Both the position numbers and the translations under genes were made by a program. A stretch of DNA of 64,000 bases, from the NCBI GenBank assembly GCA_002005505.1, contig MVGU01000981.1:151501-215500 (forward strand), read 5' to 3'. Below are positions 20,967 through 31,486 of the stretch, one piece after another. Source of the DNA: Botryococcus braunii (lineage: Eukaryota; Chlorophyta; Trebouxiophyceae). The notes beneath the pieces are model-generated. The model had not been told where the DNA came from, did not search any database, and saw nothing but the letters and a program-made list of their open reading frames with translations. How positions within the stretch are numbered: the stretch's first letter is position 1; every line of letters begins with the position of its first letter.

Positions 20967-21648
20967 CTTGTCAGGGAAGGGGGGCTGGCGGTGCAAGAGG
21001 TGGGCTGGCACAAGTCTCTCCTGGGTGAACTGGGGGACTTAGCCAAAACTTGGGCTCAGTTACTCTACTAACCATGGGGCCCTTATGGGGGGTCACATGG
21101 GTCGTCACGTGATACCATTGGACTTTTATGGGGAAGTTCTTTGGTTGCTCACGTGACATTGTTTTGGGAAGTTCAGGGGACGCCTTGACTTCCAAGAAAG
21201 CTCCGTCGATGACGCGCTTTAAGCGGCAGCCTGGCCAGCTGCCCTTGCACGCCCACCGCCCAAGTGGCGCCCGGGGCAAGTGCGGTCCTTCGTAGTGACG
21301 AGGACATTGGGGGGTCGATATTTACCGCGAAGTTTTCTGGGCGACCGACTGATCAACGGTCTGCAGCCTTGGGAATTTCGGGAATTCCGGTAGATGGAGA
21401 TCCCAGTATATCTGATAGCCCTGAATTTGGGCTTATTTTCTGGCATTTCGCAGACACTTGCACCTGAATCCACGGTATGGGACGTGGAGGACGGTAGCAG
21501 TAGAAATTTGATTGAAGAAGAAGAAAGATATAAATTGAATTGATTGACTTACTCCTTGAGCTTACCTAATCCTCCCTCTCTAGTTGCCACTTGGTGTCCT
21601 ACGCCTATGATATTTCTTGCAGGGGGTCGCATTTTAGGGGGGGGGAGA
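20967..21648 (+). other. G2 3' untranslated region and polypurine tract
   Basis: About 680 bp without a convincing frame. It ends in an A/G-rich tract with a run of G (about 21636-21648) directly before the 3' LTR, the plus-strand primer. Nothing else recognised. Confidence 0.75.
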
Positions 21649-21914
21649 TGTAACGGTCTCCTTCCATATTACTAAACCAGCCTTAGATAATATCTCGAAG
21701 CCGTCACATGCAGTGGCGGGAATATTGATAGCTGGTTGTACCGGAAGGTACCCTCATTGTTCGCGCCCCTAGGCAGGGACCAGGTCGGTGCTAGGAGGGA
21801 AGGACGAAGGAAGACGGAGATATAATGATATTCATGTAACAAGCGATTGATCCACCTGTGTCTCGCCTGTGTCTCAAGCTCTTCTCTCTCTCTTACTTGC
21901 TTCCAGTACTTACA
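21649..21914 (+). repeat. G2 3' LTR (266 bp)
   Basis: Same length and, as far as I compared, same sequence as the 5' LTR at 7835-8100. Flanked on the right by AAAGG. Confidence 0.93.
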
Positions 21915-21919
21915 AAAGG

Positions 21920-24900
21920 GATGCAGAGACACAACGCAATGTGGTGGCAGCTGTACAGCAACTTGCTGCCATGTGGCCCCAAGGACAGTTTCCTGGTGCA
22001 CCCCAGTCACCTCCGAGCGTGCAGCATGCATTCCCAGGCACTGGAGCGTTCCCACTGCTGCACCCTCCTCCAGGCCCACCTTCTCCTCCCTCAGAAGGTA
22101 TGCCATACGTGGTATCTTATAATGTGCTGGATGGCAGTAAACACCAACAGTCCAAACAGTCGTGGCTTGTGGACAGTGGAGCGTCTGTACATCTTGTGAA
22201 CAACCTTTCCCTGCTGCATGCCCCTACAGTACATGACCACCCTATTCCACTGCTGCTTGCTACATCTGATGCCACTGGGGGTATTGTTGCTAATGGGTCA
22301 GTGTGTCTCATGTCCTCTCAGCATATTCCAGTGTGGCTGCATCATGTCCAGTGTGTTCCCTCAGCCACCACCAATATTCTATCAGTATCTGCTGCTCTGC
22401 GTGATGGAATCCGGTTCAGTACAGATAGACTGGGAGCATTCACTGCTGTCTCAGGACCGAGTGGTTGGCAGATGCCTGTGAAACCAGAGAATGGCCTCTA
22501 TTATATTCACAACTGCCTCCCAGTAGCACCAGTGAAGGTTCCTTATTCAGTGACAGCTGCTCTGAAGAAGAAATGCTCCAAAGGTCAAAGCCATGACTGT
22601 GCCAAACGTTTCCTGTGGCACAGCAGATTGGGACACCCAGGAGACCCATGGATGAAACGCCTGAGCAGTGAGCAACTGGTTACTGGTCTAGACACCTTAA
22701 TGTCCCCTTGTGAAAAGTGTCCTAAGTACTGTGAAGCATGCATTGAGGGGAAGCATGCACGTCCCCCATTTGGTGAAAGCTCTAGACCTGCTGAGAAACC
22801 CCTTGACAGAATCCACATTGACACTGTGGGTCCCATATCACCAGCAGCTATTACTGGGGAACGCTTTTGGGTAACTGTAACTGATGAGGCATCTGGGTGG
22901 AAGGCAGTGCTGCCAGTGAAGTCAAAAGATGTAATTGGAGCTGTTGTCAGAGACCTAATTTTGTATTGGCAAACTGAGAAGGAAACTACAGTGAAGTGCA
23001 TCCGCAGTGACAGAGGCACAGAGTTCTTAAATACCAAGTTCAAGGAATTTTGTGCATCCCAGGGCACTAAGCTGGAGACATCTGCCCCATATACCCCTCA
23101 GCAGAATGGAGTTGCTGAGAGAGCCAACAGAACCCTCAAGGAGCGCACCAGGACCCTCCTCAATTTTGCTGCAGCAAGCCCTGTTATGTGGAAGGAAGCC
23201 CTGGAGTCAGCCTGCACCCTCCTAAATATGGGACCCAGCACAAGCAGGCCCCTATCTCCCTGCGAAATGTTCATGGGATATAAACCAGATGTATCCTTGC
23301 TGCGCACATGGGGATGCCTTGCATTTGTGCACGTTCCTGATCAGCAGAGGGGGGCATTTGCACCAAAGGCTGTGGCTGGGATGTTCACGGGTTACTCTCC
23401 AGTATCAAAGGCATACCGTGTCTATATGGGAGGGGGGATCTGGAGAGAGAGCAGAGATGTCCAATTTGTGGAACACATTCGAGGAGCTACTCGGGTGGGA
23501 ATGGCAGTTCTCCCTGACCAGCCTCAGCAGTTCTCATACCCTGAAGACTTACCAGGGCAAATGCACAGCAGCAACCCAGTGGTGTCATTGCCACAGCGCA
23601 GCACGCAGAATCAAACTGTCAGCAGCCCATGCTCCAGCAGTAGACCTGCCAGCAACTTCCCAGTACCCTCTGACCAGGCTGCAACTGAGCCTGCTAGTCA
23701 GGGGAAGCCTTCCCAAGAGGAGGGCATTCTCAATGTGACTCCCGAATCAAGCACGGGAGAACAGCAGCCGGACTTGGATCAGTCCGGGGCTCTGGACGCA
23801 ATTCAACGACTGGCGCGAGGAAGTTCGGACAGCGGGCAACACCAATGGATATTAGAGCGAGCACAGCAGTCACTGCGTAACACTCATCCGGCAACGACCA
23901 TTCCGCCTCCGGACGGACTGTCGCGGGCTCAACGCTATGAGCAACGAACTGCGGCTCGAGATATCCTGCTGGCACAGGATAAGGGAGAGAGCTGTGAGCG
24001 AGAGGGGATGACTGAAGGTGACACAGAGTCACAGGGACCAGGGGAAGCGCAGGAATTGGGGCAGGACACCGAGAGACCTGTTTCACTTGTAAGAGATGAG
24101 AGGGGGGCAGTCTCTGGTCAGACTGCAGATGGTCCAAGTTAGATGAGCTGTATGGGTGGGACCTGCTCAGTGCCTGAGAGACATGTTAGAGATGAGAATT
24201 CAATCTGTGATGCCCAAGGACAATGTGGTGCCAGCCACGCAAGTGTGGGCCATGCATGGGAGTGTGCTGCTGGGCCTGCGCCCCAGCGCTCATGTCTAAG
24301 AGGGAGCAGACAGAGAGAGAGAGAGACATGGGCACAGCATCAAGACAGACCAAGAGCTCATGCAATGCAGAGTGGTTCAAATGCCTGTGAGAGTCCTGAC
24401 GGGACTGCAGACCGTCAGCCATGTGAGAGTGTGTCTGAGGAGGTGAATCGGAAGCCCAGACAGTGTGAGAATTCCCCCAATTACAAGAGCTTTCCGAGAG
24501 GTACCTGTGTTTGGGAGGATGATGTTAGAGTGTCTGACAGCAAGCTTGAGAGGGCAAGCTGTGAGTCTAAGAGAGAGAAAGAGCAGAGGGGGAGGTGTGG
24601 ATCTTTGCCCACAGTCCCCACATGCAGTGCGGCAACATTCAGCGAAAGAGTAGTGGGTGACAGTGAGTGTGAGAGTAAGCAAGATCAGGGGAAGCACACT
24701 GGGGTGAGATTTGGGAAGATTAGTGTGCCTTCCAGTCTAAAGGAGGCCAAGCAGTCCCCACAGTGGGAATATTGGAAGGCTGCTATGCAGGAAGAGCAAA
24801 ATTCATTAGATGCTCATGAGGTGATGGAGTTTGTTCCGAGACCTCGTGGCCACAAAGTAATCCCAGTTCACTGGATTTTTCCAGTGAAAATGGATGCTCA

Positions 24901-26302
24901 TGGTAATGTGCTGAGGTTCAAGGCTAGGCTAGTGGCTCAAGGGTGTAGGCAAATTCCAGGAGTGGATGTAATGGAGGTATTTGCTCCCACCAGCAGTTAT
25001 GGGTCTAGGAGAGCTTTGCTGTCAGTGGCTGCACAAGAGGGTCTTGAAATCCACCAGGTGGATGTCAAGACTGCATTTTTAAATGGTGAATTAGAGGAGG
25101 AGGTCTATGTCACACAACCTCCTGGGTTTGAAAATGGGGATGGGAACACAGTGTGTCGCTTGAAGAAGGCACTGTATGGCCTGAAACAAGCTCCAAGGGC
25201 ATGGCATAAGACCCTCAATGAAAAGCTCCATACCATGGGGTATGAGGTGTGCAAGAGTGATGCTGGTGTCTATGTGAAATGTTCTGTGGATGGAGGAAAA
25301 TCCTTTGTGCTGATTTATGTTGATGATCTATTGATAGTTTCCAAGGGCATGGGTGAGATTGAGAGAGTGAAAGGGTTGCTTAAGCATGAGTTCACCATTC
25401 ATGATCTAGGAGTGGTGAAAGATTTCTTGGGCTGCCAAGTGATGAGAGATAGAGAGAAAGGGTTGATTTCATTGAGCTGCATTCCCAAGATTGATGCACT
25501 CATTGAGAAATTTGGGCTGGATCTGGAGTCTGTGGGGCCTGACACCCCTATGACTAAGGATTTTGTGGCCACACAGCAACCTGTGTCTAAGGACAACAGT
25601 GCCAGCATTGGAGCTGGGAGTCCCTTGCCACCAGGTCATAGATATTGTGAACTGGTTGGGTCACTGTTGTACATTGCCAACACCACTAGGCCTGATATTT
25701 CCCAGGCTGTAGGAGTGCTCTCCAGGTATAGGATTACTCCCACTACTGCTCACTGGAATGAAGCCATCAGAGTGTTGAAATATCTGAAGGCTACCAGGGA
25801 TCTTGTTCTAGTACTTGGAGGGAAGGACACAGAGCTGGAGGGCTTTGTTGATGCAGATTATGGTGGTGATCAGGATCATCGGTTTTCCACTACTGGTTAC
25901 GTAATTCGTGTGTTCGGAGGAGCTGTAGTTTGGGGAAGCAAGAAGCAGTCTGCAGTGGCCACCTCCACTGTAGAGGCTGAGTTTATGGCGGCAAGTGCAG
26001 CTGTCAAAGAGGCAAATTGAATGAAGGGATTCCTGGAAGAAATTGGTATTTCTCCTTGGATTGTGAAGATCCACTGTGATAATCAGGGATGCATCAATCA
26101 TCTCAGAAATCCAGTGTTCTCTAAGCATACCAAGCACATTGCAATCAGCTTTCATTTTGCTCGGGAAGCTATTGCATTGGGACAGGTGGATGTGAAATAC
26201 GTTCCTTCTGCTAGGAATGTGGCAGATATATTTACCAAGCCTTTGACAAGGCAGGTATTTCAGGGCCATCGTGAGGCTCTAGGACTGGCCAAGTTTTTGT
26301 GA
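21920..26302 (+). pseudogene. A2 Copia Pol (protease, integrase, linker, RT, RNase H), two nonsense codons
   Basis: Continues the A2 Gag frame (joined 1751 codons). Protease WLVDSGAS, integrase [16 protein letters not shown] and NGVAERANR are intact. Stop TAG at 24140-24142 replaces a Glu codon (A1: GPSEMSC) in the linker. RT has [12 protein letters not shown]; a second stop TGA at 26018-26020 replaces Trp of KEANWMKGF in RNase H. The C-terminus (VADIFTKPL...LAKFL, stop 26300-26302) is otherwise intact. The linker holds one cysteine-rich module (ACESPDGTA... RQCENSPNY...[10 protein letters not shown], about 24382-24530). The two stops are single-base changes consistent with decay after insertion. 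Confidence 0.9.
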
Positions 26303-26320
26303 GGAAAAGTCAAGGGGAAG

Positions 26321-27048
26321 TGTTATAATAGTGAAAGAACAATTAGTGACTTTCCCTCAGAAGAGTAATAGTGGCCAGGCTTCTCTAAAGCAATCACTGT
26401 GAACAATCTTAGAGTTTGAGTAATGGATGGCAGAACTCTAGAGTTCTGCCATAATTGATCTGGACTGATTCCACTTAGGAGAAAGAGAGCAATGCAATTT
26501 GACGCGTTCTTGCGAGAAAGGATATAGGCAGCAGGCATGAAGGGCTCGGCACTTGTTTGGGACTGAAAGAGCACTCCGGGTGCTTATCTCTGATCAGTTG
26601 CCACAAGTGTCAACACATAGTCGGGCTCTGCTTGCTCTCCTACACACAGCAAGAGACCCGACCGAGCTTAACACCCTTCGTGCCGGGACATACAGGTGAA
26701 GTGCTGCATCTTAGTGTAACTTGCATGGACAATTGATTAGGAAGAGGTCTAGATAAGCGTATTAGAATGTTGCTAATGCTTGGCTCATCGAACAATGGTA
26801 ATACGAACTATCTGTCGATGCGTAGAAGAGGTAGTTTGAATTCCTTGGCGTTGAGAGAGAGCAAGAAGCAATGTAATGACTTGTTTGGGACTGAAAGAGC
26901 ACTCCGGGTGCTTATCTCTGATCAGTTGCCACAAGTGTCAACACATAGTCGGGCTCTGCTTGCTCTCCTACACACAGCAAGAGACCCGACCGAGCTTAAC
27001 ACCCTTCGTGCCGGGACATACAGGGAACATTACGCCCAGAATTGTACA
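26321..27048 (+). repeat. A2 3' LTR, two-unit form (728 bp)
   Basis: Preceded by the polypurine tract GGAAAAGTCAAGGGGAAG. TGTTATAATAG start; palindrome 26429-26450; GATATAGG at 26521-26528; first 145-bp unit 26551-26695 ending CAG|GTGAAG; spacer 26696-26878; second identical unit 26879-27023 ending CAG|GGAACA; ends TTGTACA. Compare the 400-bp 5' LTR, which lacks 26696-27023. Confidence 0.92.
26696..27023 (+). promoter_or_regulatory. Putative LTR-borne intron (family A reference copy)
   Basis: Begins GTGAAG after CAG and ends ACATACAG before GG. A CTTAAC branch-point-like motif lies about 33 nt upstream of the end. The interval equals spacer plus second unit, so its removal leaves one unit joined to U5, exactly the form of the A2 5' LTR. 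Splicing is inferred from sequence only. Confidence 0.5.
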
Positions 27049-27053
27049 CTAGC

Positions 27054-30000
27054 GTAGTGGAAGCTTACTGCAACGTGCTTTGTGAATTTGGAATACAGGG
27101 GGTTCCGTAAATTAGAAATGCATCCTTGGTTGTCACAGAAAATTTTGACCCTCCAAGGTGCAGCCCCTATCTCTTCCAAGAAGCCCCTTAGCCAGTTGGC
27201 TTCCTTCACAATATGGCCAGCTGCCATAAACTCAGCTTGCACAGTTGAGGTAGCAACTGAGCTCTGCTTCTTGCTTCCCCAAACCACGGCACTACCATAG
27301 ACTGATAGAACATAGCCAGTGGTGGAATACCTGTGGTCCAGGTCCCCAGCATAGTCGGCATCAACATAGCCTTCTAGCTCAGGGCCCTTTCCACCCAGAG
27401 TAAGAGCTAACTCTCTGGTATCTCTCAAGTACTTCAGCACTCGAATGGCCTCATTCCAGTGTGAGGTAGTGGGTGTCATTCTATACCTTGACAACACTCC
27501 AACAGCCTGAGAAATGTCAGGCCGGGTCGTATTGGCTATGTACAGTAACGATCCAATTAACTCGCAGTATCGATGACCAGGTGGCAGAGGGGTACCAGCC
27601 CCATGTGACATACCATCTGAGGACTCGGGTCTGCTGCTAGCCACGAAGTCCTTGGACATGGGGGTATCAACCCCACGTCCATCATCAGCAACGCCAAACT
27701 TCTCCACAAGAGCATGTATCTTGGGAGTGCAACTCATGGAAATAGTGCCCTGAACTCTATTGCGTAGGACCTGACACCCCAGGAAATCATTCACCTCTCC
27801 CAAATCATGGATGGTGAAGTCCTTCTTCAATAACTCTTTCCCCCACTCAATCTCTGCAACCACTCTGGCAACTATGAAAAGATCATCGACATAAACAAGA
27901 ATAAACGACAGATTACCATCAGGGGCCCTCCTGATGTATACCCCAGCGTCGCTCTTGCACACACTATACCCCATCACGCTCAACTTGTCGCTCAAGGTCT
28001 TGTGCCAAGCCCGTGGGGCTTGCTTAAGACCGTAGAGTGCCTTCCTGAGCTTGCACACAACTCTCGTGTTGCCATTCTCAAATCCTGGTGGTTGGGTCAC
28101 ATAGACCTCTTCCTCCAACTCCCCATTGAGAAAAGCTGTCTTGATATCCACTTAGTGGATCTCAAGATTTTGTGTGGCAGCCACTGCCAGCACAGCTCTC
28201 CTAGCACCATAGCTGCTGGTAGGTGCAAAAACCTCACCAACATCTATACCAGGAATCTGTCTGCAACCCTGGGCAACCAATCTTGCTTTAAACCGAGTGA
28301 CATTCCCATGTGCATCGTTTTTTGTAGAAAAAATCCAATGAACAGGGATAACTTTCTGCCCATGGGGTCTTTCCACATACTGCATAACCTCATGGGTGTC
28401 TAAAGACTCCATCTCCTCTTGCATTGCCTGCTGCCAAAACTCCCACTGAGCTGAGCGCTGGGCTTCCCTCAAGTTTGAGGGCACGTGAACTTTTCCCAAC
28501 CTGACAGAAGGTACACTCTGTACCTTATGCTGTGGTGCAGCAGGGCTGTCAGCCTTACTGGTGGTGTTCCCTTCTCTCTCTCTCTCAGGGATGGTCTTGG
28601 GCCCAAAAACAGACCTTTGGTCACTGGGAATGTGCAGATGGGCTACACAGCCAAACGTGCGCAGCACTAACACATCAGGTTTGACACCAAAGAATAATTC
28701 CATGGGGGTCAGGGACCTGCCTGAAGTAGGACCCACATTGTAGAGGAGGGTAGCTGTCTCAAGCGCCTCCTTCCAAAGGGAAGGGTCTGCTGCAGCATGG
28801 ACCAACAGAGTCCTTGTTCGCTCCTTCAGGGTCCTATTCATCCTCTCCGCCACCCCATTCTGCTGAGGCGTGTAGGGCGCTGAGGACTCCATCTGAGTGC
28901 CCTGCTGAGCACAAAATTCTTTGAATTGCTGGTTCAGGAACTCTGAACCCCTGTCACTCCTCACACACTTCACAACCGTGCCTCGTTGGGTCTGCCAAAA
29001 ACGGAGCAGGTCTATCACAGCCTTTGGGATGCAATCCTTTGACTTCACAGGCAGGGAGGCAACTTGGTGTGAACTTTCATCCACTACAGTGACCCAATAT
29101 CGTTCACCTGTGATGGCAGGAGGTGATATGGGACCCACAGTATCCACATGGACTCTATCGAGTGGGTGATGTGCAGGCCTGGAAGATACAGGGAAAGGAG
29201 GTCTGGAGTGTTTCCCTTGTATACACGATTCACAGTGCTTGGGGCACTCAGAGCAGGGAGCAAGGGAGATATTGATTCCTGTAACCAGATCTTCCTTGGA
29301 GAACCTCTGCATGCTGCTGGCACCAGGATGACCTAACCTAGCATGCCACAGAGATCTCTCGCTACACACGTGTCCTTTCCTAAGATGAGACGCCTCAGCC
29401 ATGTGATCAGTATGTCTGCAGCCAACTTGCTGCCCTCTGACAGGACTAACAAACTCCAAAAAAAACAGACCTCGTGCGCGGGTGATATCTCCACACCACC
29501 CTTCAGGTCCCTTCATGGCTGTGTAACCACCTGCAGTGTCAGTCAGGAAAGATGCTCCATCCTGAATTGCACCAGTGACTGAAATGAGGTTGGTATGCGC
29601 AGAAGGAACACACTGCACATTGTGCAGCCAGAATACTTCGTGCCTTGCATTCACAAGGCATACAGACCCAGATGCAATGATTCCTCCCTTGGCGTCTGAG
29701 GTTGCCAAGTGCAGAGGAAGAGGCTGTCTATGCATAACTGGATTATGGAGCAATGAGAGATCATTGACTATATGCACAGAGGCACCACTATCTATTAACC
29801 AAGATGTGCTGCTAGCTCCATGCGATGTTGGGGCAAGCACATTGAGAGAGATAAGCATCGCCTCACCAGAAGGAGGGGGTGGAGGTGGTAAATGCCACCC
29901 CGGAAACGTGTGTTGACTTGTTGGATAGTTATATGCTGAAGGTGGTCCAGGGCTGGAAGCGGATGAAGGCGGGCCACCCCGGCCAAATCCATGGTCCCAC

Positions 30001-31079
30001 CAGGCTTGAGGAGACGACTGTGGGCCTCCCAAGCCCCAGTAAGCTGCAGGCCCAACGCTTGCCGCTTGCATGTTTTGATGCAGAGCCTGCAGCTGCCTGA
30101 GCGGTCCGCAGTCAGTCATGAAGTGGCCCTTTGCCTTGCAGAAGTGGCATGTAAGCTCCTCTCTGGGCCTTCTTGCCCTGCCAGGTCCACGCCCCCTGCC
30201 ACCAAAAGTAGTTGCAGAGGGGCCAGCGGGAGGCTGTTCGTTTGCTGGTAGTGCTGCTCCAACTCCCGGTACTGCTCCCACTCCTGGTGCAGCTCCAGCG
30301 CTTGATGACGCTCCAGCTACCCCCCCAGAGGGACCAGCCACTGCTGCAGCTGCCATGGCCTGAGGTGTTCCCTCTGCTGGTGGGTCCTTGTACCCACGGC
30401 TGGCTGCGGCGCGCAGGATTCTTTGAATCAGCTCCAATGGCGGCTTGTCGGTTGCCATAACCTCCAGGGACTCGAGCCTCAGCACAGGAGGGAGGCCCTT
30501 CACCATCAGCTCCCCAACATTGTGGTCCAAGAGGATGAACGCGTTGTTTCTGAGACTTGTAGCCAGATCCATCATTCTGTAGAGGTAGACCTTGAGTGTC
30601 TCCCCTGTCTTGATGCCCTGCTCCATTTCCTTGTACCACTCAAGGTTGATGTCTTGGTTGCTCCCTCCAGTGTGACTGTTCTTCACCCACGTGATGAAGT
30701 CGAACGCTGCTTTGTGGCATGAGATCTGAGAATGCCAGATGACTGGAACTGACTGGATCAGCCACTGCTTGATGGCTGAGTTCTCCACCGACCCTGGCAT
30801 TGGCCTCTCCAAAGCCGCTCTGACCCCCTTGGTGTTTGCGCACGCCTCCAAAGCTTCATACCAAAATTCAAAATTGCGCCCTCCATCATCAAGCATGACA
30901 GTCATCTTTGGATTAGAGGTATTGGGGATGTAGGCTGCCTTGTCAATCTCCACCTTTAGTTCTGCAGTGGCTGATTGTGTCCCGGTCATAGACTGCCCTG
31001 GAGTGGCCCCACTGACTTCTCCAGGTTGAGACATTGCTGTTTCACTGCTACTTTCCTTTTCTTTGCCCCTTTTTGTCAT
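27054..31079 (-). pseudogene. C1 Copia Gag-Pol (main part), nonsense codon and internal deletion
   Basis: Starts ATG 31077-31079 (MTKRGKEK). Gag with an Ala/Pro/Gly-rich stretch, CCHC knuckle CHFCKAKGHFMTDC, protease WLIDSGASVHIVN, integrase VHVDTVGP, RSDRGSEF and NGVAERMNR. At about 28586 the integrase C-terminus and linker (about 1.04 kb present in C2 at about 40737-41780) are missing, with the frame kept: KTIP joins a run of Glu-Arg. A stop at 28152-28154 (CAA to TAA, EIHQVDIKTAF) splits off RT ([10 protein letters not shown]) and RNase H ([11 protein letters not shown]). The last 47 codons are at 5823-5966. Confidence 0.9.
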
Positions 31080-31286
31080 ACTATTGTCACATCACCAGCC
31101 AAACGTACTCATAAACTTCTGGAATGCAGCAATACCCTACAATTCCCTCCATGTCATGGAAATTTACCAGCCAGTCTTGCACAGTAGTAGCAGATATGTT
31201 CCCCTCAGAAGTTTGCGCCGGAGTCCGGCCCGACTCACTCAGTGCTTCTAGACAACGTCTATGAATGATAAAGCACAGCTAAAACT

Positions 31287-31370
31287 TCAATTATGAATTT
31301 CCCAGAAAGGTAAACTGTGAGTAAGATAATGGTCCTGGTACACTCGAGTTCCCTTGCGCCGCTGCGCCAT
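31287..31370 (-). pseudogene. Possible ORF0 remnant in the C1 leader
   Basis: A 27-codon frame starting MAQRRKGTRV and ending LPFWEIHN then TGA, in the position of ORF0. The first residues resemble B1 ORF0 (MAQKRP) and PFWEIHN resembles its TVWEISFIN. A second open stretch in another frame follows up to about 31095. The same leader is present in C2 (54025-54402). It may be a decayed ORF0 or unrelated. Confidence 0.3.
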
Positions 31371-31457
31371 GCTCGAGCTCCTTTGTTGACGCTTACGTCT
31401 GACCCATCCGTAGACGACCTTCACTCCTGCTTTTACTTGGCTCAGCTGGAAGGGCGT

Positions 31458-31486
31458 GGGCCCATAACCTGTGAAAGGTTATGGGC
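31458..31486 (-). other. C1 primer-binding site with U5/PBS inverted repeat
   Basis: Primer site GGTTATGGGCCC on the element strand at 31469-31458. The last bases of U5 (31486-31477) read GCCCATAACC, the exact complement of the first ten PBS bases, separated by 7 bases (31476-31470). In RNA this would pair the primer site with U5. Confidence 0.75.

Larger units (their letters stand above)
7835..21914 (+). mobile_element. G2: complete Ty3/Gypsy chromovirus-type element in A2 (holds B1)
   Basis: Two 266-bp LTRs with TGTAACGG...TTACA ends, duplicated AAAGG target (7830-7834 and 21915-21919) in A2 gag, primer site after the 5' LTR and a G-rich polypurine tract (about 21636-21648) before the 3' LTR. 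The interior is split by B1 at 12608/19930. Without B1 it is about 6.8 kb and its coding frame is uninterrupted. Confidence 0.95.
5967..27048 (+). mobile_element. A2: complete Copia family A element containing G2 and B1
   Basis: Both LTRs are present (5967-6366, 26321-27048), flanked by the duplicated CTAGC (5962-5966 and 27049-27053) in C1 pol. Its interior is split at 7834/21920 by Gypsy G2, which carries B1. Without the nested DNA it is about 7 kb. The 5' LTR is 400 bp and the 3' LTR 728 bp, differing by one repeat unit plus spacer. Confidence 0.93.

Noticed and set aside
26551..27023. Direct repeats with spacer as a CRISPR-like array
   Set aside because: Only two 145-bp units, inside LTRs with TG...CA ends, promoter and primer site; no array.
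30112..30639. Antisense and alternate-frame ORF of 175 codons in C1 Gag
   Set aside because: Shadow of the Gly/Ala-rich Gag coding sequence; the same happens in C2 and has no motif.
31458..31486. GGGCCCATAACC stretches as tRNA genes
   Set aside because: Only the anticodon arm sequence is present, always next to an LTR end; no acceptor, D or T arms. They are primer-binding sites.
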